Source of the DNA: Hondaea fermentalgiana
Taxonomy: Eukaryota; Sar; Bigyra; Thraustochytrida; Thraustochytriidae
Reading direction: 5' to 3'
DNA: 42,951 nucleotides
Assembly: GCA_014084085.1 (NCBI GenBank)
Contig: NPFB01000085.1
Location: 331-43,281, forward strand
Shown: one piece after another, positions 35,017-42,951 of the stretch
How the letters are laid out: every line of letters starts with the position of its first letter
Numbering within the stretch: position 1 is the stretch's first letter
Notes under the pieces: model-generated
Seen by the model: the letters and a program-made list of their open reading frames with translations, nothing else
What the model was told of the DNA's origin: nothing
Database searches by the model: none
Position numbers and translations under genes: made by a program

Positions 35017-36042
35017 ATGGAGAGTGAGTTGCGCGAAGTCTACATGCGGTTCGCCACCTTTGGCAACCGCAGCGGCGCAGGACCAGTGCTCATGGACGGC
35101 CGCGCGTGCCAAAAGCTCGCCAAGGATTGCGGCATTATGAACCGCAGCCTTACCGCCACCTACGTGGACCTGATTTTTACCAAGTGCAAGACCAAGGGTC
35201 AAAAGCGCATCGATTTTGACGAGTTCGTGAACTGCACGCGTCACTGGGCAGAGAAGCTTGGTCTCTCCCACGCCGAGGTCGTGTTGAAAATCATCGGCTC
35301 GGAGGGCCCCAAGGTCAACACGCTTGTTCCCGGCCAAGGCTCGAACCGCTCGATCCGCTCCGACGCCTCCAATGCCACCTCCAACACACGAGGCAGTGAC
35401 GCCAAGCCCCGAGTCATGGCTCGCTTGCACCCGGACTACTACGAGGTTGAAAACCCGAATGCGACGGGCCCGAACGACCGATACTACTATGTGAACCGTA
35501 TCACCAAGGAGACCACCTGGATGGTCCCGTACCTGACGCCGTCCAAGGACCTGGACACGCCTCCACCGCCATCGACGCGTCCGCCTTCTTCCGGATCGGC
35601 TGCGCGCATCCACGCCGCCAATAAAGCTCGTGCAGAGCCGGTCTCCTCGCAATTCCCGTCCGTGTTTTCCAGCTCTGATCATCGCGGCAGCCACTCTTAT
35701 GGCGAGACCAAGGAGGACATGGACATGCTCAAGCCCCGGCAGAACCAGTACCAGCAACCGCAGACGCACCAACACAACCAGCAGCGCCGTTCCTCTGTGC
35801 CGTCTGGCAAGAAGAAGGCGAGCATCTTTGACAAGCTCACCGATCCGTCTCAGTACACGGGTGCTCACCGCCACCGCTTTGACCCGGAGACCGGCAAGGG
35901 TCGTGGTCTGGCTGGTCGCGACAACGTTGCCAAGGGCCGCGGCAGCGTCAAGATCTCGAGTTCTGGATTCCGTGGGCATACCAACACTGGAACTGACGAG
36001 AAGGTGGACAACATTGCCAGCGTGCTCCGCCCTGGCTTTTGA
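35017..36042 (+). CDS. p25-alpha (TPPP-like) protein with internal WW-like domain
   Basis: The protein has 341 residues. Residues 1 to about 105 form the EF-hand-like p25-alpha N-terminal part: REVYMRFATFGNRSGAG, CQKLAKDCGIMN, VDLIFTKCKTKGQKRIDFDEF and a LGLSHAEVVLKIIG helix. Residues about 138-178 resemble a WW domain (DYYEVENP, DRYYYVNRITKETTWMVPY). The second Trp and the Tyr triplet are present, but the first Trp is replaced by Tyr. A Ser/Pro/Gln-rich linker follows. The C-terminal p25-alpha core begins at residue 269: SIFDKLTDPSQYTGAHRHRF, then DPETGKGRGLAGRDNV. TPPP-family proteins bind and bundle microtubules and occur mainly in organisms with motile flagella, so a role in the zoospore flagellum or cytoskeleton is plausible (inferred). 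The WW-like insertion may recruit Pro-rich partners. The ATG at 35017 has good context and precedes the conserved domain directly. Confidence 0.93.
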   Translation: MESELREVYMRFATFGNRSGAGPVLMDGRACQKLAKDCGIMNRSLTATYVDLIFTKCKTKGQKRIDFDEFVNCTRHWAEKLGLSHAEVVLKIIGSEGPKVNTLVPGQGSNRSIRSDASNATSNTRGSDAKPRVMARLHPDYYEVENPNATGPNDRYYYVNRITKETTWMVPYLTPSKDLDTPPPPSTRPPSSGSAARIHAANKARAEPVSSQFPSVFSSSDHRGSHSYGETKEDMDMLKPRQNQYQQPQTHQHNQQRRSSVPSGKKKASIFDKLTDPSQYTGAHRHRFDPETGKGRGLAGRDNVAKGRGSVKISSSGFRGHTNTGTDEKVDNIASVLRPGF

Positions 36043-36412
36043 TTTTCAGTGTCCTTGGAGAGCATGCTTTGAAGCAGCCTCTGGAAAAGAAAATCGCAGC
36101 CGTGATCGAGTCTGTCCTGTGCGAGGGAGACGTGTACACGGGATGTACATGATGCGCACATGAGATGAGGTCTTTTGAGATGGTGTGCTGCTGCAATTGT
36201 CGGCTACTTGTATACCTAGCTCGCCTGCTGTAAAATTCAACTACTTTATCTTCAATTTTACGAAAAGTATCACAAAGAGGCTTTCCACATGAAAGAAAGC
36301 ATTGCGCGGTAGAAAGACCTGACCCACTTGTGTGCGGAACGAGTCTTCTTGCGAGTCTGGCAATGCTGCGCATTGGAAGAGAGCCTCCTCACACGTGAAC
36401 AAGATGAATTTT

Positions 36413-36465
36413 ACAACAACAACAACAACACCATCAACAACAACAACAACAATAATTATAATAAT

Positions 36466-36502
<37 letters not shown>
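36413..36502. repeat. AAC trinucleotide repeat with central AAT interruption
   Basis: About 90 bases of AAC/CAA units with a short ATAATTATAATAATA island in the middle and one ACCATC interruption. Strand asymmetry is total: one strand has no T or G outside the interruptions. Confidence 0.96.
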
Positions 36503-36798
36503 GAAGATGTGTATAGGGCTGAGATGAGATGTCCCACTTGCACATAGACCTGGAGGGTGTGCAGAATAGATTCCGACACGCGCAGCCTGCGCGTCTGCAA
36601 CCATCGCCTCGCCAACATCTCTGCACGCGACAGCCACAGCGGCTGCGCCCCAACTCAAACACATACCTCGACAGCGCGCCGTCCTCGGCGTCCTCGCGGC
36701 CCGCGGCAGTCAGTCAGGCAGCCGCCAGGTTCTCCGGCGGCAGCTTTGTCGGGGTGTTCTGGCTGCACGCAAAGAACGCTAGGCAAAAGAAAGAACTT

Positions 36799-36822
36799 GA
36801 AAGAAAGAAAGAAAGAAAGAAA
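36799..36822. repeat. (GAAA)6 microsatellite
   Basis: Six perfect GAAA units in the SNF7 upstream region. Confidence 0.95.
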
Positions 36823-37151
36823 GGGAGGAGGCAAGGCGGGCGAGCGAGCGCGGCTCAATCTCAGACGCGCAATCGGAGCTCCCCCGCGGCCACGTGCAGC
36901 GCGACCGGCGGCCCCCGCGCGCGCCCGAGCCCCTTCGCAGGCAGGCAGGAGCGCGCCCCAGGAGGCCCTCGCGGCCCCCGCCCCGCGCGCACCAGCGAGC
37001 GCGCGCGCGCGCGAGAAGGCGCACGAGCCGGCGTGCGGGAGGAACCCCTTCTTCCTCGCCGTCTTCTTCGTCTTCGTCGTCGTCGGCCTCGAGCAGAGCA
37101 GAGCAGAGCAGCAGCAAGCGCGCCGGCAGGCACGGGAGAGAAGCAGGGAGG

Positions 37152-37835
37152 ATGGGCAACGACAAGTCGAAGGCGGCGCGCGGGCCCGCGCCCGCCAAGC
37201 AGCCGACGGTGTCGCGCACCGTGGACCAGGCAGCCCAGATGAAGCAGACGGTGCAGCGCCTCGAGGCGCGGCGCGACTTTCTGGACAAGAAGGCGGACCA
37301 GGAGCTCAAGCTCGCCAAGCTCAAGAACAAAAAGGGCGACAAGAAGGGCGCTCTCGCGCACCTCAAGCGCAAGAAAATGTATGAAAAGGAGGTTGTCAAA
37401 ATCAACAATGGTGTGATGAATCTCGAGCAGCAGATTCTCACGCTCGAGTCTAGCTCCGTCACGGTCGATATCGTGCAGGCGATGAAGACGGGCCGCAACG
37501 CCATGCAGTCGGTGCAGGCCTCTGTGAACCCGGACGATGTCGCCGAGTTGCAGGACGACATTGCCGAGCTGCAGCAGCAGCAGGATGAAATCGATGACGT
37601 CATTGGCGCGCCCATGGGCTTCCAGGACGATGGTGAGCTCGAAGACGAGCTTGCCGAGCTCGAGGCTGCCGGTCTCGAGGAGGAACTCGACGAGCTTCCC
37701 AGTGTCCCTGTCGGCAGAACAAAGAAGCCAGCAGCCGCCGATCTCTCCTCACTCCCCGCGGCTCCCACGAGTGCCGTCAGCCTCGACGACGACGACGCAG
37801 CTCTCAAGGAGCTCGAGGCCGAGATGGCCGCCTGA
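37152..37835 (+). CDS. SNF7: ESCRT-III subunit Snf7/CHMP4 (Vps32)
   Basis: The protein has 227 residues from the ATG at 37152. It has the charge pattern of ESCRT-III subunits: a basic N-terminal half with LEARRDFLDKKADQELKLAK and KNKKGDKKGALAHLKRKKMY, a helical QQILTLESSSVTVDIVQAMK segment, and an acidic C-terminal half with PDDVAELQDDIAELQQQQDE. The tail ends in a Leu/Glu helix (DDDAALKELEAEMAA) that could be the Vps4-binding MIM. Snf7 polymerises on endosomal membranes to drive vesicle budding and scission. The N-terminus MGNDKS places Gly at position 2 with Ser at 6, a potential N-myristoylation signal. Length is normal for CHMP4. Extension of the frame upstream of 37152 is GC-rich and not conserved-looking. 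Confidence 0.95.
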   Translation: MGNDKSKAARGPAPAKQPTVSRTVDQAAQMKQTVQRLEARRDFLDKKADQELKLAKLKNKKGDKKGALAHLKRKKMYEKEVVKINNGVMNLEQQILTLESSSVTVDIVQAMKTGRNAMQSVQASVNPDDVAELQDDIAELQQQQDEIDDVIGAPMGFQDDGELEDELAELEAAGLEEELDELPSVPVGRTKKPAAADLSSLPAAPTSAVSLDDDDAALKELEAEMAA

Positions 37836-38545
37836 TCGGAGTACCAGGGCGATGCGAAGTGGATAGCTGCGCTTATTCTCAGGAACAACGTGAGGTCCTT
37901 CAGGCGCCCTGGAGGGCTCTCTGCTCGCGATACGTACACAAAGAGGCCTTACTCGCTACTCGCGCCCGCTCACTTTCTCAATTGCGAGCTGAGCTGGGCT
38001 GGAATGGTCTAGTCTTGGCCACTGTGGCAGATAGATCGTGTTGGCACCTCCTACTGCAGTTTCTTTCCGCTTCGACGTCGTCCGTCCATGGGGACACATC
38101 ACTTTGAACTGTCACTCCCTGTTCTTGTCCGACTTCACTTTCCACCTTGTTTGTTCAGGTCTACACCCGAGCAAACACTTCGATAGGTGAAGAAATTGAG
38201 AAAAGCTTTGTCTCGTTGCGCTTTTCATTTCTATGAAAAGATCGCATGGGACGAGTTTTTTTGGGATAAGAAGATGGATGAATGGATGAATGAATCCATG
38301 GACGGATGTATCGATCGCCCGAAGCCTTTTATTTTTCTTTTGCTATACCTACATTGTTTCTTCATTCCCTCGTTCTCCTTGTTCGATCTAGCCTTGGATG
38401 TTCCTTTTTCGACTTGTAGCAACCAGGACGCACTTTTTCTCCATATCTCTCTTGTGCTCTCGTACTCTCGTACTCTCTCTCTCTCTCTTACTAAAATAGC
38501 GACATGCGGTCAAATATCAAGAGTTGATGTGTGTGTGTGTCCGTA
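37836..38545. other. Convergent 3' intergenic region (SNF7 / unknown protein)
   Basis: These 710 bases lie between genes ending toward each other. The interval is AT-rich, with a (GAAT)/(GGAT)-like stretch near 38275-38292, a CT dinucleotide run near 38475-38488 and a GT run near 38529-38540. It fits 3' UTRs. The small open frames are not convincing. Confidence 0.65.
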
Positions 38546-39460
38546 TTATGACGAAGCATTCAGCTTTGCGAGATTGCGTTCGACAGCGAGATGGAGCTTG
38601 GCCGTCTGATTGCTCTTGACGACGAGCACGAGACAATTAAGCTTCGGGTCCGAGTCGAGACGCACCCGGTGCTCTGGGAGTGCAAAGACGTGCTGGGCAG
38701 CCGCGGCAATAATGCAACTGCCGCGGATGTCTTCGGAGTCCTCCTCGCGGCATCCAACACCGAGGGCAAGGAACTTTCCGTCATCACGAAACTCGGCCAA
38801 AGGTGCGCTACCCGTGACGTCAAACACGGGCTTGATAGCCACGCGCAGCGCTCCGGGAACGAACTTGAAGCACGGCAAGACTTCGACTTTGGGCGACATG
38901 CGGACGACTTCTTCGATGGCCTCGTCGATGGACGCAAAGACCGTGTCATCAAAGAGAAAAATCTGCGTATCATCCGAGGTCTCGTCCCAGGTCTGCAGCT
39001 GATAGCCAACAGGGCAGTCCTTGTACTGAGGACAGTTCCATCTGTACTGCGCTTCGGCGCTCTTGGCGCCTTGGCGCCGCAAACGAACGGCCTTACCTGG
39101 GATCAAGAAGCTTTTCAAGATCTCTCGCCGCTGCACCACAATGCTTCCGTCCAGCTCGCGTCGTGGCAGCTCAGAGAACGACTTGCCCTTGAGCGCAAGC
39201 AGCAGCGCGCCGCCCAGGCTATACACGAGGTGGCCGCGCAAGGTCTCGGCGTTGATCGCCGTCGACCCAGCTACATTTGCCCCATCTGAGGTGCTGCTGC
39301 TACTACCACTGGCTGTCGCGGCGGCGTCTGGGGCGTCTTCGCTGGCAGCTTGGTCGGCGTCGACGTTGGGCGCGACAGCGCTCTCTTGGCCAGGCTGCGC
39401 TGCCTCCTCTGCTGCTGCAGCTGCGGCCTCGCCTGTCGGAGGCGGAGAAGACGAAGCCAT
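38546..39460 (-). CDS. Protein of unknown function with Ala/Ser-rich N-terminus
   Basis: The protein has 304 residues from the ATG at 39460, which has a good context (GAAATGGCT). The upstream extension starts only at a TTG. The first about 65 residues are Ala/Ser/Asp/Glu-rich low complexity. The rest looks globular: LRGHLVYSLGGALLLALKGK, a basic segment RREILKSFLIPGKAVRLRR, the Cys-containing WNCPQYKDCPVGYQLQTWDE, then alternating strands and helices such as QIFLFDDTVFASIDEAIEEV and PCFKFVPGALRVAIKPVFDV. No signal peptide, long membrane segment or known catalytic motif is evident. Amphipathic order and normal codon structure support a real gene, but I do not recognise a family. It ends toward SNF7 and follows the Gpc1-like gene in tandem. 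Confidence 0.78.
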   Translation of the reverse strand: MASSSPPPTGEAAAAAAEEAAQPGQESAVAPNVDADQAASEDAPDAAATASGSSSSTSDGANVAGSTAINAETLRGHLVYSLGGALLLALKGKSFSELPRRELDGSIVVQRREILKSFLIPGKAVRLRRQGAKSAEAQYRWNCPQYKDCPVGYQLQTWDETSDDTQIFLFDDTVFASIDEAIEEVVRMSPKVEVLPCFKFVPGALRVAIKPVFDVTGSAPLAEFRDDGKFLALGVGCREEDSEDIRGSCIIAAAAQHVFALPEHRVRLDSDPKLNCLVLVVKSNQTAKLHLAVERNLAKLNASS

Positions 39461-39752
39461 TTCGGCAATGGAATACCGTATCAGCGAGTGACAGTGGCCC
39501 TCGATGACAGCGAGGAAAGGGTGCAATCTTGGGAGACTCTCGCTGAGATGTTCTCGCTTGGCTGTGAATCTTCGTGGAGAAAGCGTTGAGCTCGGCGTTG
39601 AGGGGAAAAGAAAGAAAAAAGACTGCAGACATGGTTGTATGTATGATCAATTTTGGGGGGCTGCAAACTACTACATAAAATGAACGGCGCACGCACAACG
39701 AACGGTCCCTCGAGATGGCTGCCAACTTTTTCTTCCACTTGTCGTGGAGAAA

Positions 39753-41270
39753 TTACAGGGACACATTGTCATCCTCGTCGTCATCGTCGGCAACTTCGTC
39801 ATCCGACGGCTCAAGAGTGGCGGCCTTGGCGGACTTGCGTTCGGAGCGTTTTGCATTTTGACGATAGACATAGTCTTGGTCCTCGTCGTGGTTGTCATCC
39901 TCGGGTACATTGGCCAGCAAAGCCTCCTCAAGTGCCTCCTTTTCACGACGGAGAAGTTCACGCTCGGCCTCGTTGGGTGGCGCGCAGAAGCCCTTCATCC
40001 GTGCCTTGGACTTGCGCTTGGAGCCGCTGCTGCTGCTGGTGCGACGGGGCATCGAGTTGCGGCTTGACTTGCGACGCGATGCCTCGGACTTCTTTTGTAA
40101 ACCTTCCTCGTAGCGCTTGACAAAGACGTGGAAGAGGAAACCTGCACCATTCCAGAGGGCAATGATTGCTACAACAACGATAAAGACGCGATGCACATTC
40201 TGTGAGATGAACATGATGGACGTGGGCAGGAAGCAAGCGATGGTGAAGATGAGCTGGAAGACAACAAAGAGTCCGATGACGGCCATTGGCTTGCGCTTAA
40301 AGTCGAGCTCCTCGTCCGCTTCGAAGATGCCGAGCTGACGGCCAACGGTGAGCATGAGGACGTGAACCTGGTTCTTTTTGTCGCGAACGATCCAGCGCAG
40401 ACTCGTCATGAGCGAAGGGTCCTTTTCAAACTTGTCCCGGTCAAGGTACTCGGTGATAAAGAGGTAGGCCACTTGCCAGATCAAGTACACGGTGAAGGGC
40501 GCCACAAATGCAGTCATGAACGAGAGCGTGCACGAGCTTGCGCCATTCGGGCACATGGGCGTCGGGTGAATACTCCAGCGCTCCGCGTAGGTGAGCAAGG
40601 CGGGTACAAAGTGAATGAAAAAACTTGTGACCTTGTCGACATCGTGAAAAACGAGGCTGTTCCGCCAGGCGACGATCGCTCCGAGCAAGGGTCCGTTTGC
40701 GGCGACAAAGTTGACCTGCCAAAAGTAGGCGTTCTGGGGCTGTGCGAGTGCATTGATGACGCAGAGCGTGTTGGTCATGTAGCAGTAGTCGTACATGAAA
40801 TATTGCATGTTTTGCTTGCCGTACATGTAGATGCGCGTCGAGAGAAGAAAGATAGTGGCGGCCGCAAAGAAGAAGCGAAAGTATTCGGGAAAGCGCATCG
40901 AGATGTATTGCGTCGATTGCAAAAAGACGATGGAGAGAACGTAGGTCACCTTATCGATGGTCTTGACCACTGTGTACTTGTTGAGCCATTCTTCGACGGC
41001 GAGGGCCTCGTTACCTGTAATGGCGCGTCGGACCATGGGCGTGGCGCGTTCGCGCTGCTCTTCGATTTTCGACAGCGTGCTCTTGAGCCGTGGCATGACC
41101 TCTCCCTGCTGCTCGTTGAGATTGGCGCGCAGCTCGTCCATGCGTGCTTGTGCCCTTTCGCTGATGCCCATTCCGGTTTCCTCGAGCCCACGCACGAGGT
41201 CGGAGACCTGTTTCATGAACTTGCGGTTGGCCTCGAGCACCTGGTCCGTCGCTCTCCGCGCCTTCGACAT
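39753..41270 (-). CDS. GPC1: Glycerophosphocholine acyltransferase (Gpc1/GPCAT family)
   Basis: The protein has 505 residues from the ATG at 41270 (ACCATGTCG context). Residues 1-90 are helical and charged. About eight hydrophobic segments follow between 110 and 390. Family landmarks are MYDYCYMTNTLCVINAL, NGPLLGAIVAWRNSLVFHDV near 190, then DKVTSFFIHFVPALLTYAER and FVAPFTVYLIWQVAYLF. This is the conserved core of the GPCAT family (formerly DUF2838). These enzymes acylate glycerophosphocholine to lysophosphatidylcholine in the ER, allowing phosphatidylcholine to be rebuilt from its deacylation product. The C-terminal about 110 residues are hydrophilic: a Ser/Arg-rich basic block, then an acidic Asp/Glu end (DDEVADDDDEDDNVSL), probably cytosolic and regulatory. 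In an oil-rich organism this could serve polyunsaturated acyl remodelling (inference). Confidence 0.92.
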   Translation of the reverse strand: MSKARRATDQVLEANRKFMKQVSDLVRGLEETGMGISERAQARMDELRANLNEQQGEVMPRLKSTLSKIEEQRERATPMVRRAITGNEALAVEEWLNKYTVVKTIDKVTYVLSIVFLQSTQYISMRFPEYFRFFFAAATIFLLSTRIYMYGKQNMQYFMYDYCYMTNTLCVINALAQPQNAYFWQVNFVAANGPLLGAIVAWRNSLVFHDVDKVTSFFIHFVPALLTYAERWSIHPTPMCPNGASSCTLSFMTAFVAPFTVYLIWQVAYLFITEYLDRDKFEKDPSLMTSLRWIVRDKKNQVHVLMLTVGRQLGIFEADEELDFKRKPMAVIGLFVVFQLIFTIACFLPTSIMFISQNVHRVFIVVVAIIALWNGAGFLFHVFVKRYEEGLQKKSEASRRKSSRNSMPRRTSSSSGSKRKSKARMKGFCAPPNEAERELLRREKEALEEALLANVPEDDNHDEDQDYVYRQNAKRSERKSAKAATLEPSDDEVADDDDEDDNVSL

Positions 41271-41858
41271 GGTGTCTTGCTCTTGCTCGTGCTTCGGCTG
41301 CTGCGGTGCGGACGGTCACTCGCGAAGCAGGTAAGGTCTTGCTGTCTGCAGCCAGCTGCAGCTCCTTCGGGTTTGCCTGCGCGCACCAACCAGGCCCAGT
41401 CAGTCCCGCTCTTCCTGAGGCTCGGTGCGCGGTGCGACCGCCGGCACGAACGCAAGCACGCTTGTGCGCACGCTGGAGCTGAGCGCCTGCCGGCAGCAAG
41501 ATTCGGCGTGAGCCTGAGCCCTCGAGCCGAGCCGGCTTCGACTGCGAGCGTCGCGCGCGGCAGCTGTGCCGGCAGCGGAGCCAATTTCAAGATGTTGTTG
41601 GTTTGTTTGCTTCCTTGGTTGTTTGCTTGCGGATCTCCACGCAGCAGCAGGCTGTAGCGGCCGCACGATGAACACCAGTACCGACAACAACTCGAAGGGA
41701 CAGGAAACATGCGGCCCGTGAAATACTTCCCCCGTCCCCGCTCGCCACGTGCGGGGGTGTGCATCTAGGTGTGTGCGAAGGAGCGGGGACCCAAAGCAAC
41801 GCGCTGGTGGCGGCGCAGATGCGCTGCTCTCATCATCAGTGCCATTGGCAGTCATCAG

Positions 41859-41898
41859 CGAAAGAGCGAAAGAGCGAAAGAGCGAAAGAGCGAAAGAG
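41859..41898. repeat. (CGAAAGAG)5 octanucleotide tandem repeat
   Basis: Five perfect 8-bp units in the intergenic region about 0.6 kb upstream of the GPC1 start. Confidence 0.95.
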
Positions 41899-42242
41899 CG
41901 CTTGCGCTGAGGCTTACGGGCAACCATGGCAAACGTTGTTATTCTCCACAAGCAGCAGCAGGCTGATCGTTGCATATACACACCCCTTTCTACATCAGAA
42001 AAGGAGACCGTGGCCAGCGGCGCGGTGGCATTCCACGGAACAACCGCCACTGATCGGGGCCATTGACCACGGCTCGGCGTCGAGCATCGTGTACGTACTT
42101 CATCATACCACGAGGCAAGGGCAAAGAGAACAGCGATCAGCACAGCTGAGCTAGGGGTCGGTCAAACCGGGGTCAACAAAGACTTCCGCCGGCGGGCGCC
42201 TCCATTTCGTCTCGTCGCTGTTAACTATTATTGATCGCAGTC

Positions 42243-42266
42243 GATGGATGGATGGATGGATGGATG
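42243..42266. repeat. (GATG)6 microsatellite
   Basis: Six perfect GATG units following TC. Confidence 0.95.
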
Positions 42267-42420
42267 GTCGGGTCGGTCAGCGACAGTGCCAGCTGGCTGC
42301 TGCCGCACGCTCGAGCCTGTGCTGCTCGCAAACAAGCCTGGCCGCGCTCGTGTCTGCGCCACGCTCTGCTCCTTCACCGACAAGATGACACACGAACACG
42401 CGCGAGCCTCGCTCAACTCC

Positions 42421-42455
42421 TCTCCTCTCCTCTCCTCTCCTCTCCTCTCCTCTCC
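42421..42455. repeat. (TCTCC)7 pentanucleotide repeat
   Basis: Seven perfect TCTCC units continuing into CCTCCTCG-type sequence. A pyrimidine mirror-like tract such as this can form a triplex. Confidence 0.94.
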
Positions 42456-42670
42456 TCCCTCCTCGCCTCGCCTCGGCCCTCCTCGGCCCTCCTCGCTCCG
42501 CCCCGTGCTTCGCGGCGTGGCGTCTCGCGGGTGCCGAGGTCCCGAGAGCGCCTCGATCGTGCATTCACTTGGCGGCGGCGAATCGCAGCGCTTCGCCGAG
42601 GCCCCGCGGAAACGGGGGCCCGGGCACCGACGGGCGCAGGCGCGCGAGCAAACCCCAAACGCTCGTAGCT

Positions 42671-42671
42671 G

Positions 42672-42702
<31 letters not shown>
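42671..42702. repeat. (GCAG)8 microsatellite
   Basis: Eight perfect GCAG units, the same tetranucleotide class as the tract at 20913-20952, about 110 bp before the putative partial gene. Confidence 0.95.
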
Positions 42703-42809
42703 AGAGGCAGGCAGGAGCTCCGCGAAGGCCTTCTGCGGCGAGGCGAGGCGAGGCGAGGCGCGCGAGCAGGCAGGCGAGCGAGGAGAGCAGGCAGGCGGCA
42801 GCCGGCAGG

Positions 42810-42951
42810 ATGATGCTCGCGGTGGGCGGCGGCGCGGGCGGGCCCACAGCTGTGGGCGGGCGCAGCTTTGGCGCAGGTCAGGTGGAGCTGGGGGGCAAGC
42901 TGGCGGCGGCGAAACGAAAGCTGGCGGCGGGAAGCGGTGTGCAGGGCGGCG
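42810..42951 (+). CDS. Possible 5' end of a gene running off the window (unknown product)
   Basis: An ATG at 42810, followed by a second ATG, opens a frame that stays open for 47 codons to the window edge: MMLAVGGGAGGPTAVGGRSF, then GAGQVELGGKLAAAKRKLAA and further Gly/Ser residues. The sequence is Gly/Ala-rich and no domain is visible. The position after a GC-rich repeat-containing leader fits the style of other gene starts here, but such a short open frame in GC-rich DNA is weak evidence. Confidence 0.3.
   Translation, partial: MMLAVGGGAGGPTAVGGRSFGAGQVELGGKLAAAKRKLAAGSGVQGG

Larger units (their letters stand above)
36043..37151. other. Intergenic region between p25-alpha and SNF7 genes
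   Basis: These 1109 bases contain the 3' UTR of the p25-alpha gene, a long AAC/AAT repeat (36413-36502), a GAAA tract (36799-36822) and, from about 36840 on, very GC-rich DNA with a GCGCGC run near 36998, probably the SNF7 promoter and 5' UTR. Open frames reaching into the SNF7 frame from 36894 lack an upstream ATG and are Arg/Pro-rich. Confidence 0.65.
41271..42809. other. Divergent intergenic region upstream of GPC1 with many simple repeats
   Basis: These 1539 bases contain the GPC1 promoter and 5' UTR at the left and the leader of a possible gene at the right edge. Tandem repeats are conspicuous: CGAAAGAG, GATG, TCTCC, GCAG and GCGAG units. Open frames are short or compositional. No RNA gene was recognised. 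Confidence 0.65.

Noticed and set aside
36894..37151. N-terminal extension of SNF7
   Set aside because: Starts without ATG, is Arg/Pro-rich and GC-repeat-derived; the family N-terminus fits the ATG at 37152.
40362..41657. 431-codon plus-strand open frame opposite the Gpc1-like gene
   Set aside because: It is antisense to a conserved multi-pass membrane protein, and its Val/His/Arg-rich composition is explained by the opposite frame.

Overview
The window looks like nuclear DNA from a eukaryotic microbe, most plausibly a thraustochytrid-like labyrinthulomycete (stramenopile). The sequence shows GC-rich DNA, long intronless genes (one of 13.4 kb), intergenic DNA full of short tandem repeats, and typically eukaryotic products: RNA polymerase I subunit RPA2, ESCRT-III Snf7, mitochondrial COQ5, p25-alpha/TPPP, inositol hexakisphosphate kinase and glycerophosphocholine acyltransferase. 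The taxon is an inference from gene structure and content. No marker gene fixes it, and no rRNA, tRNA, CRISPR array or intact transposon was recognised.

Layout, left to right. (1) A plus-strand fusion of a histidine phosphatase with a complete IP6K-type inositol phosphate kinase (170-2161). Its frame is open to the left edge. (2) The minus-strand RPA2 gene (2854-6771), tail to tail with it. (3) A plus-strand giant gene (7388-20794, 4468 aa) with C2-like domains, EF-hands, IQ motifs, an ankyrin segment and a repeated 'RW' module. It is divergent from RPA2 across 616 bp. (4) A minus-strand DMT/SLC35-like transporter (21118-22149). (5) A minus-strand secreted 5'-nucleotidase (22739-24616). (6) A 4.9 kb gene-poor, repeat-rich interval. 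(7) A plus-strand secreted endonuclease/exonuclease/phosphatase-family nuclease (29479-32106). (8) Plus-strand COQ5 (32742-33698), a p25-alpha/TPPP protein with an internal WW-like domain (35017-36042) and SNF7/CHMP4 (37152-37835). (9) A minus-strand protein of unknown function (38546-39460) and a minus-strand Gpc1-type acyltransferase (39753-41270). (10) A repeat-rich interval, then a possible gene start running off the right edge (42810 onward).

Three themes stand out. Inositol pyrophosphate metabolism appears as a single kinase-phosphatase polypeptide, a different route to the same logic as PPIP5K/Vip1. Extracellular nucleic-acid scavenging appears as a divergent pair: the nuclease would release nucleotides and the 5'-nucleotidase would release nucleoside and phosphate. 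Both proteins have signal peptides, Ser/Thr/Pro linkers and hydrophobic C-termini that look like GPI signals. Calcium signalling appears in the giant C2/EF/IQ protein. The other genes are housekeeping or membrane-lipid functions without obvious operon-like linkage, as expected in a eukaryote.
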